NCBI GenBank assembly: GCA_030248195.1
Contig: JASAND010016336.1
Span: 41,933-105,932 of the forward strand
Length of the DNA: 64,000 bases
DNA from: Trissonchulus latispiculum
Taxonomy: Eukaryota; Nematoda; Enoplea; Enoplida; Ironidae
Direction: 5' to 3'
The translations under genes were made by a program, and so were the position numbers. Positions within the stretch are counted from its first letter, which is position 1. The number at the start of each line of letters is the position of its first letter. This document shows positions 10,367-20,901 of this stretch, one piece after another. The notes beneath the pieces were generated by a model that ran no database searches, was not told the DNA's origin, and saw nothing but the letters and a program-made list of their open reading frames with translations.

Positions 10367-10878
10367 AGAGCTCCAAATACGTAACAGAGTATTTTCAGTT
10401 GGAACTAGTCATGGGGGAGCTCGGAGGACCCCCATAATATGAGCTATAAAGGCACTTTGCGGATTTTGAAAAGTTCTAATTAGGCATAACTAATTAACGG
10501 GAGGGAATTAAGAGCTAATATTTACATTTTTGAAATCTCCAGGCCAAGAGCTTTCGAGTGATACCAAACTTGCCCGGAAAAAATGAACTTTGAAAAAATC
10601 GACTTTCTCTTACGGGTTTGAAAGTGGGGTTTTTTTTCCTCTGCATGATTTTTGTCAATTTTGTGTTAACTCGATTTTTCGAACGGCCCATAGGAAAAAT
10701 TTTTCTATACTATTTTTTGAATATCTAGGCAATGGTACTTAGCAAGTTTATGTTTTTTTCCGAATTTCGATCTGGTTCAATTTTTATAGATGGTCAAAAA
10801 TGGAAAAAATAGCGTTTTTGGACACCTTCAAGCTGAAAAATTTCTAAGTCCGAAAATTTGAAAGTAGTCTGAAAACGG
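10367..10878 (+). repeat. Second copy of the 8434-8945 segment
   Basis: About 512 bp are nearly identical to 8434-8945, including roughly 40 bp upstream of the element's TC terminus (ACGTAACAGAGTATTTTCAG). Because the flank is copied too, this is a local duplication and not a fresh insertion. It ends in a hAT-like MITE fragment that abuts the LINE. Confidence 0.85.
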
Positions 10879-10884
10879 CCAAAA

Positions 10885-11036
10885 AGCCTTCGGCGCGATA
10901 ATTCACTTTTTCCTAGAAATAAAGGTCCAGGGCAAAAATGCAAAAATTCCTCAGCTTCTGGGAGGCTCCGCCCCCAGACCCCCCGTTGCATTTTACCTTG
11001 GACCCCCCCCTTTTCAAAATCCTGGGTGCGGGCCTG
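10885..11036. mobile_element. Right part of a hAT-like MITE at the LINE junction
   Basis: Carries the GCCTTCGGCGCG hairpin, GGCTCCGCCCCCAGACCCCC, and the terminal CCTGGGTGCGGGCCTG, matching the right half of the complete MITE at 4892-5174. The left end is missing. The LINE coding sequence starts immediately to the right (11037), so the MITE probably inserted into the LINE and a later deletion removed its left end and the rest of the LINE. Confidence 0.7.
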
Positions 11037-11040
11037 GTAA

Positions 11041-12226
11041 GATCCCATCATCCAGTGTATATACAGATCCAAAAAACTCATTTAAGACATTACACATCAG
11101 CATCTTCAATAATTTTGCGTCCATCCGCAGATTTTAATACAGGTATTTCATAACTTAGATTAGCATATTTAAAATTCTAGAATTTGGATTTTTGACAAGT
11201 TCATTCTCATGCTTAGCTAGGAAAGCTTTCAACTGTCTATCAAAGACTTCGCACAACCCACGGAATTCTTGTTTCGAAAGGTAGTCCATATTTCGAGTCC
11301 AAGTCTTAAAAGCGTCGTTTTTTAATTTATCTAATCTACGTAAAGAATCAGGCCACCGCTGTTTAGAAGATAAACTTGACATTAAAGGAACATACGCATC
11401 AATAAGATTATGTATTACCGTCTTAAAGGCACACCAAAAACATTCTACAATGTTACTATCTGCAGAGTAGTTTGACCAAAAAAGTTTTTAAATAGTTTAC
11501 GTTTCTCTTGAGTTTTTATTTTAAATTTAAAGTTAAAGGAGGCATGATCTGATTTCCCTAAGGGGGCACATAACTTAACTGAGTGAACAAGTCCAGGGTG
11601 TGAGGTGATTAATAGGTCAAGAATATTTGGTGGTTCAAAACGAGTAGGAAAATCTATTAATTGTGTTAGTCCTGTAATTGACAGGAATAACAAGAAATCC
11701 TTTTGTAATTCCACATTACTAAAATAAAGTTCCCAATTTATTTCCGGTAAATTGAAATCTCCACATATCACCAAGACAGTAGTTGGGGGAATGCCCTGAC
11801 TAATCATACGTAAATCCGACAGTACATTATCTAAAGCAGTATTGTCACCAGGAGGCCTGTACACACAAACCCAACGAACCAGAACATTCCGAAAACTAAA
11901 ATCTATAGCTAAACATTCACTTTTTAACGCATTATTTAAATCTGGAAAGTCACATAGCAACGCTTTTCGGTATAAAATACAAACCCCACCACCATGGCGG
12001 TTTCTATCCTTACGAAAAACTTCATAACTACACCCACTAATAATATTTACAGAGTCCACAGTTGCATCCAGTTTAGTCTCCGTAATTGCAATAATATCGT
12101 ATTTCATTTCAGACATAATAAAAGCAAGCTCACGTTTCTTACTCAATACACCATTAGCATTACAATAATAACAGTAGATAAAGTTCGGATCCGTAACAAA
12201 AGAACATTCATATCGTATCTCATAAG
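11041..12226 (-). pseudogene. LINE ORF2 fragment: AP-type endonuclease, no reverse transcriptase
   Basis: The reading begins around CNANGVLSKKRELAF (no ATG in this frame), just after the ORF1 stop. Exonuclease-endonuclease-phosphatase landmarks are in order: IIAITETKLDA (catalytic Glu), VYRPPGDN, VICGDFNLPEINW (Asp/Asn) and LGKSDHASF (catalytic His). In target-primed reverse transcription this domain nicks the target site. A frameshift at a T/A run near 11480 separates it from the linker (SKQRWPDSLRRLDKLKNDAF). A second break near 11155 follows, and reading can be traced to VFWICIYT-like sequence at 11041. The expected reverse transcriptase (YxDD) is absent. Non-functional. Confidence 0.8.
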
Positions 12227-13315
12227 TTAGTTTCCCTGCGTTGTGGGAGTAGTAGCAGTAGCAGTAGCAGCAGAATTTCCAAATCGGCGACCGGGCACTC
12301 TCGGCCTGACCAAATGACTACCAGGAGCCATCATGGACCACGCAACCTCACTATAAGTTGGATGCGTAGGCGCCAGACTTAGGGCCGCTGACCTAGCAGT
12401 ACCAGCATTAGTAGTAGTAGCAGCAGCAGCAGTGAACGCAGCCGCAACCTCAGGTGGGTACGTCGCTGCCACCCGCCCATTTGGACGACCAAGACCCAGG
12501 CCTTCAGGAACCACCGGGACCGCCGTGGGACGCATATCGGTAACCAGAAGGCCATGTTGTTGATGCTGTGCAGCAGCATAGCGAATGGCCTGCCTTTCAC
12601 GAAACGTCATGTCCCGCCGGATCCCCCACCCTTGCGGGAACTTCTTCTCCCTGGCCAAATCAAGAATCACCTTCTTGACCCTTTGATCGGACAGCTGCAC
12701 CTTCAGTAGAGGAGGGCCATCACGTTGCGGGGCGTCACGCCAGACATTGACGACGGCATCCGCAGCAACGCCCACATCCACCATAGCCTCCCGGATAATG
12801 TCAATATCAGGTTTATTGGGATCTGGCTGAACGCCGAAGGCACAAATTTTGTCCCGTTTTTCTCTCATCTGCTCCGCCTCCGCCATGCTGGCGAAAACCG
12901 CTTCTGTCGTAGCCTTAGACACAACCGTAGCTAAGCCAACCAGCCACGACTGCACATCAAAGGTAGATACGAAACTGTCTAATTTCGCCTCCAAAGAGTC
13001 AAGACGAGACGTGATCGCCACTGGATCCGGGGAGCCTCCCCCAGGAGCAGGAGGGGCAGAGGACTGCATGGAGTTGACCAGAGAGCGAGTCTCATTCAGC
13101 TGCTCGCGCAACTGGACAAGCTCAACCTTCATATTCTTCACCGTAGTAACAACACCTTTGCATTCCAGGCACAGGAAAACAACCCCGGATGCCATATTCG
13201 TCTTCAGGTTGCCAGTAGAGCAGGCATCATGAAAATTCTGCCCGCAGCAGTAGCAGGAGGTAGGGGAGGAGGAGTCGATAGTTTTATTACATTTCGAGCA
13301 AATTGACTGCGGCAT
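12227..13315 (-). CDS. LINE ORF1 protein with N-terminal PHD-like zinc finger
   Basis: Intact frame of 362 codons starting with an ATG (MPQSICSKCNKTI). Residues 6-50 hold a PHD/RING-like cysteine pattern (CSKC, CYCC, FHDAC, CLEC). Residues about 55-90 look like a coiled coil (VELVQLREQLNETRS). Residues about 150-250 (KICAFGV, then VVNVWRDAP, LLKVQLSDQRVKK, RRDMTFRERQAI) fit the RNA-binding core of LINE ORF1/transposase_22 proteins. The tail is Ala/Thr-rich and partly encoded by GTA/GCA repeats at 12245-12440. In LINEs such proteins bind the element RNA in the RNP. The ORF1 stop overlaps the start region of ORF2 in another frame. It is a jockey-superfamily protein, clade CR1/L2-like by inference only. 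Confidence 0.85.
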   Translation of the reverse strand: MPQSICSKCNKTIDSSSPTSCYCCGQNFHDACSTGNLKTNMASGVVFLCLECKGVVTTVKNMKVELVQLREQLNETRSLVNSMQSSAPPAPGGGSPDPVAITSRLDSLEAKLDSFVSTFDVQSWLVGLATVVSKATTEAVFASMAEAEQMREKRDKICAFGVQPDPNKPDIDIIREAMVDVGVAADAVVNVWRDAPQRDGPPLLKVQLSDQRVKKVILDLAREKKFPQGWGIRRDMTFRERQAIRYAAAQHQQHGLLVTDMRPTAVPVVPEGLGLGRPNGRVAATYPPEVAAAFTAAAATTTNAGTARSAALSLAPTHPTYSEVAWSMMAPGSHLVRPRVPGRRFGNSAATATATTPTTQGN

Positions 13316-13561
13316 GATGGACAGCAGGACTAAATATTAGGCAGAGAGAGATAAATAGAGAAATATAATAAATCGTAACCAATCAATAACAGTAGGACAG
13401 AAATAATTCAGATAATCGTAATACAGGACAGGCGATAAGGCAGACAAAACTGAGGTTCGCACTTCGTAATAGAAAGAAAAATAAATACAGATCAGCACCC
13501 AGTAAATTAAGGCAGTCGAACAGGAGCGAAGATCCGTCACCAAGAAAAAGAAGCAAATCTG

Positions 13562-13950
13562 ATGCCACGAATGAGCTGGGCGCACCAGAAAACCCCTATA
13601 GACAATGTTTTGTCAGGCTATGTACAGTCCTATATGGTGTTTCCGGAAGTCGGTACCGACCGGACCCTCCAGACGGCAAAGTGGAACCAGCACAGCAAGA
13701 TGGGTGGGTCAGACGGCAAAACGGACACCGGGAATGAGCTGGGCGCACCAGAAAACCCCTATAGACAAAGTTTGGAGAGGCAAAGTAAAGCCTACTATGG
13801 ACCTCCGGGAAGCGGTTACCGACATGACCCCTCAGACGGTCAAGTGGAACCAGCCCAGCAACTTGGGTTACTCGGGCAGCAAAACTGATAGCGGGAATCG
13901 ATTCCCCGTCCCAAAAAACCTTTGTATGCAAAATTTCAGCCACCCATGTA
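13562..13950 (+). repeat. ACCAGAAAACCCC-family minisatellite, two units
   Basis: Landmarks GAGCTGGGCGCACCAGAAAA (13571 and 13735) and GTGGAACCAGC (13680, 13843) give a period of about 163 bp. It ends with CCGTCCCAAAAAACCTTTGT, which bridges this family and the GAACCAG family. The frames of 108-152 codons are periodic. Confidence 0.85.
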
Positions 13951-14585
13951 GCAAAATAAGCGAAAAAATTAAGTTCAAAGTTCGACCCAAAATTCACCAA
14001 CTTTGGCCGGCCAGTATATACCGAAAAATTATGCCTGAAGACGGAAAATCATATAGCATTTGAACGACCCCGATATGTGTACTGTTTAACCATATAGTCA
14101 GTATTGCCCCATATATAGCCCAATCTGACTTATTAAGGCGCCTTTGAAGCATACTTTTTGGCCAATTTAGTGTTTTGGCCGACTTTGGCCCCCAGCCAAA
14201 AATTTTTTCCGGCCCTGGGAGGCATAAAAACTAGCTTATTTTCTTATTTTTGATTTGTACTACAAGAATATATATGGGTTTCATCGGCAAAAAGTTTTCT
14301 ATCTGTAGTTATTCAAGCTACAAAACCCCCCTTATGAGACATCAAAAGCGAGAAACCGGAAAAAACATCACTCTCGTAAGCGATTTTTGGCATAACTTTT
14401 TAACGGAAAGTGGTACGGGGATGAAACTTCGGGAACATACTAAACTCGACACGTACAATTTTTTGCACACATAATCTGCGCAGGATCTGCGCAGGAATCT
14501 GCGCAGCTTCTGCGCAGCCTTGTTTTACACGGTCATTCGACCATTTTCACTCATATTATAGGGGTCGCTACCGCGACCCCTATGA
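13562..14585 (-). mobile_element. Helitron-like element F, partial (5' end at 14585)
   Basis: On the minus strand it starts TCATAGGGGTCGCGG at 14585 after an A, with the hairpin AGGGGTCGC...GCGACCCCT and the CTGCGCAGG-rich subterminal region also seen in H and G. The array at 13562-13950 joins the shared stretch ACCTTTGTATGCAAAATTTC (13918), which is also the core of the GAACCAG units. The LINE sits immediately to the left, so the 3' end is not present or not linked. Confidence 0.6.
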
Positions 14586-15022
14586 TTATGCATATCCACG
14601 ATACATTTGGTTTATATATAGTTCATAAATAACCTACAGCTACGGTATGTGCTCGAGCGTTATTCGAACTTTTATTTTAGCAAACGTCTTCTTCGATAAG
14701 TCCTTCATACGAACCAGCGCATTTTACGTATCCATTTATACGGAAAATTTATATTCAAGAATAATTTAGGACTCTCCCACGATCTTCTATTTCCTCCTGA
14801 CTTGGACCAATAGCTTTAGCATCATATCCTTAGATCTCTCCTAGTATATAGTAGAGCCTGCGGTAGTTCAACACAACAAAATAATGATAATTTACGTATA
14901 TATTCCTAGAAGCTAGTCTAACAGTGCATGCAAACAGCTATATTCGATGAGTAAATATTCAACTGCTTAAAATTTTTATTGACTGACATTGATAGCTCTA
15001 AGCTAAGACGAAACGTGAAATC
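14586..15022. other. AT-rich sequence, nothing recognised
   Basis: No open frame, terminal repeat or second copy was found in the window. By position it may be the variable loop of a decayed Helitron-like 3' arm pair, because a single arm follows at 15023-15208. Confidence 0.35.
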
Positions 15023-16346
15023 CCGCGGATATGGGTTGTTCGACGAAGCTGTGCCCATATTATATAATTTGCTCACAACCTAGTCCTCTTCTATTTTTGA
15101 ACCTATCCCCATATTAAGAATTTTAAAGACTAGTCCTCTCTTGATTTTGCAACCTCACCATCACCCATATTACTTTTTCATGCTCCAGAGGAGCATTTTT
15201 ATTTCTTGTCCTTCTGTTATTTTAAAGGATCCCTTTCCAGCAATGCGGTAATGGATACAAGGAGCTTGAACAGTGTCATGCTAAACGAGCGTAGTCGATT
15301 TACAATATACATATGCCCCCAACAAAACGCCGAAAAACGTTTGACCAGTGGTCAATAGGGCTCCTAGGCCGTAGTGACCAGTGGTCACTTCCGTCGGTTT
15401 CGGCAATATGCCCATTGAAACGAGCGTAGTCGATTTACGGTATATGCCCCCGACCAAAACGCCGAAAAAAGCAGTTTCGGCCGTTTGACCAGTGGTCAAT
15501 AGGCCCCATAGGCTGTAGTGACCAGTGGTCACTTCCGTCGGTTTCGGCGATGTGCCCACTGAAACGAGCGTAGTCGATTTACTATATATGCCCCCGACCA
15601 AACGCCGAAAAACGCTGTTTATGGGGAGTTTTCCCAACTTTGACCCTGGGCGAGGAACCACGGGAGCCATGCTGACCAGTGGTCACTTCGGGCGGTATCG
15701 GCAGTATGCTCATCGTTTTCAGCGACCCTGATTTACTGTATATGGGCACCACCCCAAGGCCGAAAAACGCCATTGTTAGTGACCTTTATGGCATTTATAG
15801 TAAAAGTGGGACTTAGAAACTTGCCCAACAGGCCAAAAAATGCAAAGTTTGGGCCCATCTCCTGAAAGCTAGGGAGCAAAAATAAAAAATCCCCCTCGTT
15901 ACTTTATGCACCCCTACTGGTAATTTTCAACAAAAGATACTAGACCTCTCCAGCTTTTACCCAGTTCTAGAAAAGTGTGACCAAAATTTGCGAAAAATAG
16001 CGAAAGTCAGACTTTGGGACCTTGGCACAGAATGACAAAATGACCAAAAAGGTAGCATGGGGGGACCCTGTCTACCAACAGGGTGCCAAAATGCCCACAT
16101 CGTTCCAACACTTAGCCGTAATATGCATTTCCAATAAGCGTTATTTACCGAGAAAAAACAAACGCACGGTAACTATCGCCTAGTGCAAAAAATCGATGTT
16201 TCGAATTTGAAAGTATGGTGGTACTTGTAATACTACAGTTGTTTACGATGGTAACCTTTTACCACTGCCGGACCTCTAATTAGCTGGCACCAGGCCAACA
16301 CGGTCTCCCGGGGGCCGCACAGACGCCGCTGTCGCGCCCCTACATA
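15023..16346 (-). mobile_element. Helitron-like element K, partial
   Basis: Contains one inner 3'-type arm (15023-15208, ending TTTTTATTTCTTG before TCC), a GACCAGTGGTC minisatellite (15283-15775), and a 5' region (15775-16346) collinear with 22140-22834 of element E (ATGCCCA...ATCGTTC, AGCTGGCAC, GGGCCGCAC). The terminal hairpin near 16325-16346 is degenerate (GTCGCGCCCCTACATAAT). The outer 3' arm is missing. Confidence 0.55.
15283..15775 (+). repeat. GACCAGTGGTC minisatellite, three to four units
   Basis: AAACGAGCGTAGTCGATTTA recurs at 15283, 15418 and 15562 (135-144 bp). Each unit holds the odd palindromes TTTGACCAGTGGTCAATAGG and GTGACCAGTGGTCAC and a CGGTTTCGGC stretch. Five units of the same family, about 145 bp each, occur in element D (32340-33080). 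Confidence 0.9.
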
Positions 16347-16526
16347 ATACTGTGTGGTCAGCTCTATACCGTGTTTTTCTACGTTCACAAACTCAGATCG
16401 AGCTGCCAGGTTTCTTAGTTATCAAGCTTTCAGAACTGAACTGAAAACTCCAATTTTTCGACGTCGATGATTCATACTCAATTGCGCCCATGGCTAGAGA
16501 AATAATAGCAACTAAACTATCCCTTA

Positions 16527-16741
16527 CCTATACCAATTTCATCTATAGGCTCTATTAAACAAATGTATATATATACAGTATTAGTTTGACCTTTCCTGCT
16601 AATGGTTAGAAAATTTTTCAATTTTGAAAATTGGTTTTTTTTCCGCATGTGGGTTTTTCCCGCCAACTCCGACACCCCCAGGTCGCACCGGAGGGGTTAG
16701 AGCAGTGTGACATATATCATCATGAAGAGCAACAGATGCCC

Positions 16742-16755
<14 letters not shown>
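16527..16755 (+). repeat. Dispersed repeat, copy 2 (first copy at 655-884)
   Basis: Collinear with 655-884: ACCTATACCAATTT, CTCTATTAAACAAATGTAT, CTGCTAATGGTTAGAAAA and GGTCGCACCGGAGGGGTTAG all appear in order. A TATATATACAG insertion distinguishes this copy, and its 3' side runs directly into a long TA microsatellite. Confidence 0.75.

Positions 16756-16822
<67 letters not shown>
16741..16822. repeat. (TA)n microsatellite
   Basis: About 80 bp of uninterrupted TA dinucleotide. The Ile-Tyr repeat frames on both strands are artefacts. The length is likely polymorphic and error-prone in assembly. Confidence 0.95.
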
Positions 16823-16824
<2 letters not shown>

Positions 16825-17172
16825 ATAGTCAATAATTACAATTCCAGCAGTTATATATACGTAAACTATATAGTATATAATTTGGTTGAGCTGGACTACG
16901 ACAAGCAACTGGAAAGAACCAAGGCTATGATTGTAATGCTAACGGTTGAATAGAAATAGAAGATCGTCGGAGAGAGTCCTGATCCTGAAGTTATTGTTGA
17001 AATATATACTTTTCTTATCAATGGTTAAAACGCCCAGTAGATAAATATTAAGAGTTTATCGAAAGAAATGTTTGCTTCCATTAAAACTCGTTTATCATAG
17101 TCGTATATTATTTACGTGCCGTAACTAAATCTGAACACTGGTACGTATAAAAATATATAACTTTTTCAGTCC

Positions 17173-17352
17173 GCGAATATGGGTTGCTCGGCGAAGCTGT
17201 GCCCATATTAATTCGCCCACAACCTAGTCCTCTTCTTTTTTTGAACCTAGCCCCATATTAAGCATTTTTAAGACTAGTCCTCTCTTGATTTTACAACCTC
17301 ACAACTACCCATATTACTTTTTCATGCTCCGGAGGAGCATTTTTATTACTTG
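17173..17352 (+). mobile_element. Solo Helitron-like 3' terminus (plus)
   Basis: A 180-bp segment matches the arms of element E (CGCGAATATGGGTTG, CCTAGTCCTC, CCCATATTA). It ends ATGCTCC-GGA-GGAGCAT, a perfect 7-bp stem, then TTTTATTACTTG before T. It is a clean example of the family's 3' terminal structure. No matching 5' end lies upstream, so it is a solo or truncated end, ten bases from the start of element B. Confidence 0.65.
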
Positions 17353-17362
17353 TATATATATA

Positions 17363-17544
17363 CAAGTAGGAAAAATGCTCCTTGCAGTCGCATGAAAAAT
17401 ACAATATGAGCCAGAAGGACAGCATTCAATTCGGGAAAAGACAAGATTTAAAATGTATAATATGAGCCAGCATTTACTTATGTAAAGGACAAGATTTAAA
17501 AGTTTAATATGAGCAGCTCCCTTTCTCGGGCTCATATTGACGCC
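17363..17544 (-). repeat. Element B outer 3' arm
   Basis: 182 bp, inverted with respect to 17935-18116 with very few differences. It contains three spaced AATATGAGC(C) boxes, each followed by GACAAGATTTAAAA-type sequence about 50 bp apart. It ends in the element's 3' terminus. Confidence 0.9.
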
Positions 17545-17934
17545 TTGGGAACGATGTTGTGTACGCAACTTAATCGATGCCAACGTATAAAATTAGAGTA
17601 AGTGTAAAAATAGACATTGCTCAGAGCCGCCCCCCAGGAGCCTGCACAGAGTAACTTAACATGCTACTTAGACTATTGATAATATCACACTATTTACGTA
17701 ATTACGTATTATATATTTACGCAACCAAAATCTGGGGTATTTTTACACAACGCACTTTTCAGCAAGTTCTTTTTGTCATTGCAGCCAGCATATACCATTA
17801 GCTAGCTGTCATACCATTAGTCACAGATCTGGTGTATTCAATAAAGTATATGTCTGACTGAATGCTCTATCAGAATCATATGAGCAAAACACGACGAAGA
17901 TAGAGAGAAACCACTCCCTGCGGGGTGTCCGTGC

Positions 17935-18116
17935 GGCGTCAATATGAGCCCGAGAAAGGGAGCTGCTCATATTAAACTTTTAAATCTTGTCCTTTACATA
18001 AGTAAATGCTGGCTCATATTATACATTTTAAATCTTGTCTTTTCCCGAATTGAATGCTGTCCTTCTGGCTCATATTGTATTTTTCATGCGACTGCAAGGA
18101 GCATTTTTCCTACTTG
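17935..18116 (+). repeat. Element B inner 3' arm
   Basis: 182 bp inverted copy of 17363-17544, ending CCTACTTG and then TCCTATTTCATTTTTGGG, a stretch kept in similar form after the inner arm of E and D. The sequence between the arms (17545-17934) matches nothing else in the window; it includes AATAAAGT at about 17850. Confidence 0.9.
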
Positions 18117-18261
18117 TCCTATTTCATTTTTGGGAATGAGGGTGTTAATGTGTTAATATGGTTTATTGACCATAACATTAACGCATACTGTTAAACTAAA
18201 TGCTACCCCAGCAACTTGAACCAGGAACTGGTTTACGATTGAACCAGTTGAACCAGACGAG

Positions 18262-19540
18262 ATACGGCGTCGTCAATATGCTCATCGTGTTCAGCGACCC
18301 CGATTTACTATATAAGGGCAAGCTTTTAGGCAGTTTCAACTTGTCTATTTCAAGTTACAGAGCGTGCTGCGGCTGCAGCGCCGCAGCGCAGCACGATAGC
18401 AGCACCGCACAGCGACGAGGATACTCTCATCGTGTTCAGCGACCCCGACTTACTATATAAGAAAGGCCAAGCTTTCGGGCAGTTTCAACTTGTCTATTTC
18501 AAGTTACACAGCGTGCTGCGGCTGCAGCGCCGCAGCGCAGCACGATAGCTGCACCGCACAGCGACGAGGATACTCTCATCGTGTTCAGCGACCCCGATTT
18601 ACTATATAAGGGCAAGCTTTCAGGCAGTTACAAGTTGTCTATTTCAAGTTACAGAGCGTGCTGCGGCTGCAGCGCCGCAGCGCAGCACGATAGCAGCACC
18701 GCACAGCGACGAGGATGCTTTCATCGTGTTCAGCGACCCCGATTTACTATATAAGGGCAAGCTTTCAGGCAGTTTCAACTTGTCTATTTCAAGTTACAGA
18801 GCGTGCTGTACGGTGCTGCACCTGCAGCGCCGCAGCGCAGCACGATAGCAGCGCCGCACAGCGACGAGGATACTCTCATCGTGTTCAGCGACCCCGATTT
18901 ACTATATAAGGGCAAGCTTTCAGGCAGTTTCAACTTGTCTATTTCAAGTTACAGAGCGTGCTGTACGGTGCTGCACCTGCAGCGCCGCAGCGCAGCACGA
19001 TAGCAGCGCCGCACAGCGACGAGGATACTCTCATCGTGTTAAGCGACCCCGATTTACTATATAAGGGCAAGCTTTCAGGCAGTTACAACTTGTCTATTGC
19101 AAGTTACAGGGCGTGCTGTACGGTGCTGCACCTGCAGCGCCGCAGCGCAGCACGATAGCAGCGCCGCACAGCGACGAGGATACTCTCATCGTGTTCAGCG
19201 ACCCCGATTTACTATATAAGGGCAAGCTTTCAGGCAGTTACAACTTGTCTATTGCAAGTTACAGGGCGTGCTGTACGGTGCTGCACCTGCAGCGCCGCAG
19301 CGCAGCACGATAGCAGCGCCGCACAGCGACGAGGATACTCTCATCGTGTTCAGCGACCCCGATTTACTATATAAGGGCAAGCTTTCAGGCAGTTACAACT
19401 TGTCTATTGCAAGTTACAGGGCTTGCTGTACGGTGCTGCACCTGCAGCGTCGCTGCGCCTGCCGCATCGCAGTGCAGCGCAATAGCGGCACCACACGGAG
19501 AAGCAAACATGCCTATCGTGTTCACGGACCCCGATTTACT
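18262..19540 (+). repeat. 145-155-bp minisatellite with GCTGCAGCGCCGCAGC hairpin
   Basis: GACCCCGA(T/C)TTACTATATAAG recurs at 18296, 18441, 18590, 18735, 18890, 19045, 19200 and 19355. The last five steps are exactly 155 bp, with near-identical units. Each unit holds GGGCAAGCTTTCAGGCAGTT and a GC-rich self-complementary block (GTGCTGC...GCAGCGCAGCAC). Repeated 64-66-codon frames are artefacts. A 144-bp version fills element D (33300-34340). Confidence 0.92.
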
Positions 19541-20221
19541 ATATATGGCTGCTCCAGAAAGGCCAAAAATAGTCGTTTTTAGCGACTTTTCCCCACTTTG
19601 ACCCTGGGCGAGGAACCACGGGCGCCATGCAGCCCGAGGGTCACATCCGTCGGTTGCGGCGATATGCTCATCGTTTTCAGCGACCCCGATTTACTATATA
19701 TGCGCACCACCAAATGGCCGAAAAACGCCATTTTAGATGACTTTTTGACAATTTTCTGTGTTGGGGCCTCGAAAAATTTCTAAGTCCAAACGCTTCGCGA
19801 CCCTATGTTTGACAGTCTGTAAAAATCGCTAGGAGCCGAATTGGGCCAAAATAATCAATAGTGAACAGGTTCATGGTTTGGTTAACAAGATAATAATAGG
19901 TAAAGGTTGCCACCATACGACATGTGAAAAATCAGTGTGCTAGAAAATGTACCAAAAGCGTAAAGGAGAAACATTGGAGAAAAAAAAAAAAAAACCCCAC
20001 TTAGAAAGTAGGTCTGAAAAGTGAAAATTTTCAAAGTTCATTTTTTCCGGGCAAGTTTGGTATCATTCGAAAGCTCTTGGCCTGGAGATTTCAAAAATGT
20101 AAATATTAGCTCTTAATTCCTTACCGTTAATTAGTTATGCCTAATTAAGCATTTTGAAAACACGCAATGTACCTTTTTGGCTCATATTATGGGGCGCTCT
20201 CCGAGCTGCCCCATGATATAT

Positions 20222-20252
20222 ACCCTTTTCAAAATCCTGGGTGCGGGCCTGA
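20222..20252. mobile_element. Fragment of hAT-like MITE right end
   Basis: CCCTTTTCAAAATCCTGGGT and GCGGGCCTG match the right terminus of the 4892-5174 MITE. Only about 30 bp remain between elements B and E. Confidence 0.55.
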
Positions 20253-20370
20253 TCGGGCTAGGTTCAAAAATAGAAGAGAACTAGGTTGTAAGCGAATTAA
20301 TATGGGCACAGCTTCGCCGGCACATGTTCGGAAAAGTGCTGGAACATTAGTTCTTAACTATATATATATA

Positions 20371-20550
20371 CAAGAATAAAAATGCTCCGATGGAGCATGA
20401 AAAATGCAATATGGGTGACACAGGGTTTTAAGCAGACAGAGGACTAGGTTTTAAAACGTTAATATGGGAGGGGCAGGTTGTAAATGCCAGGAGGACTAGG
20501 TTAAAAGCGCACTAATATGGACCAGCTTCGCTGAACAACCCATATTCGCG
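20371..20550 (-). repeat. Element E outer 3' arm
   Basis: 180 bp, inverse of 20902-21081. It carries spaced AATATGG boxes and ACTAGGTT(T/A)AAA motifs and the perfect stem ATGCTCC...GGAGCAT. The boxes are analogous to, but not the same as, the AATATGAGCC boxes of B, C and D. Confidence 0.88.
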
Positions 20551-20901
20551 AAAACTGTCCAGAGTTTCTATCGGCTGCTGCTTGCTGTTGCTATTGGCAG
20601 TTCTTCGGAAAATTGTACGATTTTTGTCAGCATGGCCTGCAAGTATAATATTGTGGTCGTGCTCCTTATTATACAAATTAATAATACACGTCCTCCATAA
20701 TGTCAACTGCTTTTCGCATCAACTTAATACAAGATTATGTGCCAACACTGCAGAAAAAAACACCTTGAACACCTTTCCACCAGAACTGCATTGTTTATTT
20801 CGAATACGTAAGCTTTAATATTTCACAACCGTCCCGCTTGCTTTGAAAGCTGAAGAATGTAGATCTTACTCGTATGTCATGTGGAGTGGAGCATGAGTGA
20901 C

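Larger units (their letters stand above)
11037..13561 (-). mobile_element. CR1/jockey-type LINE, 3' part missing
   Basis: Minus strand, 5' to 3': about 245 bp of leader (13316-13561), ORF1 (13315-12227), then an ORF2 endonuclease and linker that reads to about 11041. Normal LINE decay removes the 5' end by aborted reverse transcription. Here the 5' end and ORF1 are kept, while the whole reverse transcriptase and the 3' UTR are gone, which points to a secondary deletion at the hAT-like junction. The 13562 side abuts the ACCAGAAAACCCC array of Helitron-like element F. Confidence 0.8.
17363..20216 (-). mobile_element. Helitron-like element B, complete
   Basis: A 2854-bp element. The minus strand starts TCATGGGGCAGCTCGG at 20216 after an A and ends GGAGCATTTTTCCTACTTG at 17363 before a T. 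There are no terminal inverted repeats between the two ends and no target duplication. Order 5'->3': hairpin end, about 200 bp conserved subterminal region (GAGCTTTCGAATGATACC), a linker, eight units of a 145-155-bp minisatellite, one GAACCAG relic (18220-18260), then two inverted 3' arms (17935-18116 and 17363-17544) around a unique 390-bp loop. There is no Rep/helicase gene, so it must be moved in trans if it is a Helitron. The 3' end CTTG departs from the usual CTRR. Confidence 0.72.

Noticed and set aside
16599..16832. Ile-Tyr repeat peptides
   Set aside because: Translation of the TA microsatellite.
17363..18116. Reading the inverted 182-bp arms as an independent fold-back MITE unrelated to the downstream array
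   Set aside because: In D and C, the empty-site comparison places one boundary at the outer arm and the other at the distal hairpin several kb away, so arms and arrays form one insertion.
18715..19582. Series of nearly identical 64-104-codon frames (…DPDLLYKGKLSGS…) as a repeat-protein gene family
   Set aside because: They recur at the exact 155-bp period of the minisatellite, shift frame where the period is not a multiple of three, and overlap each other. The same happens at 33494-34066.
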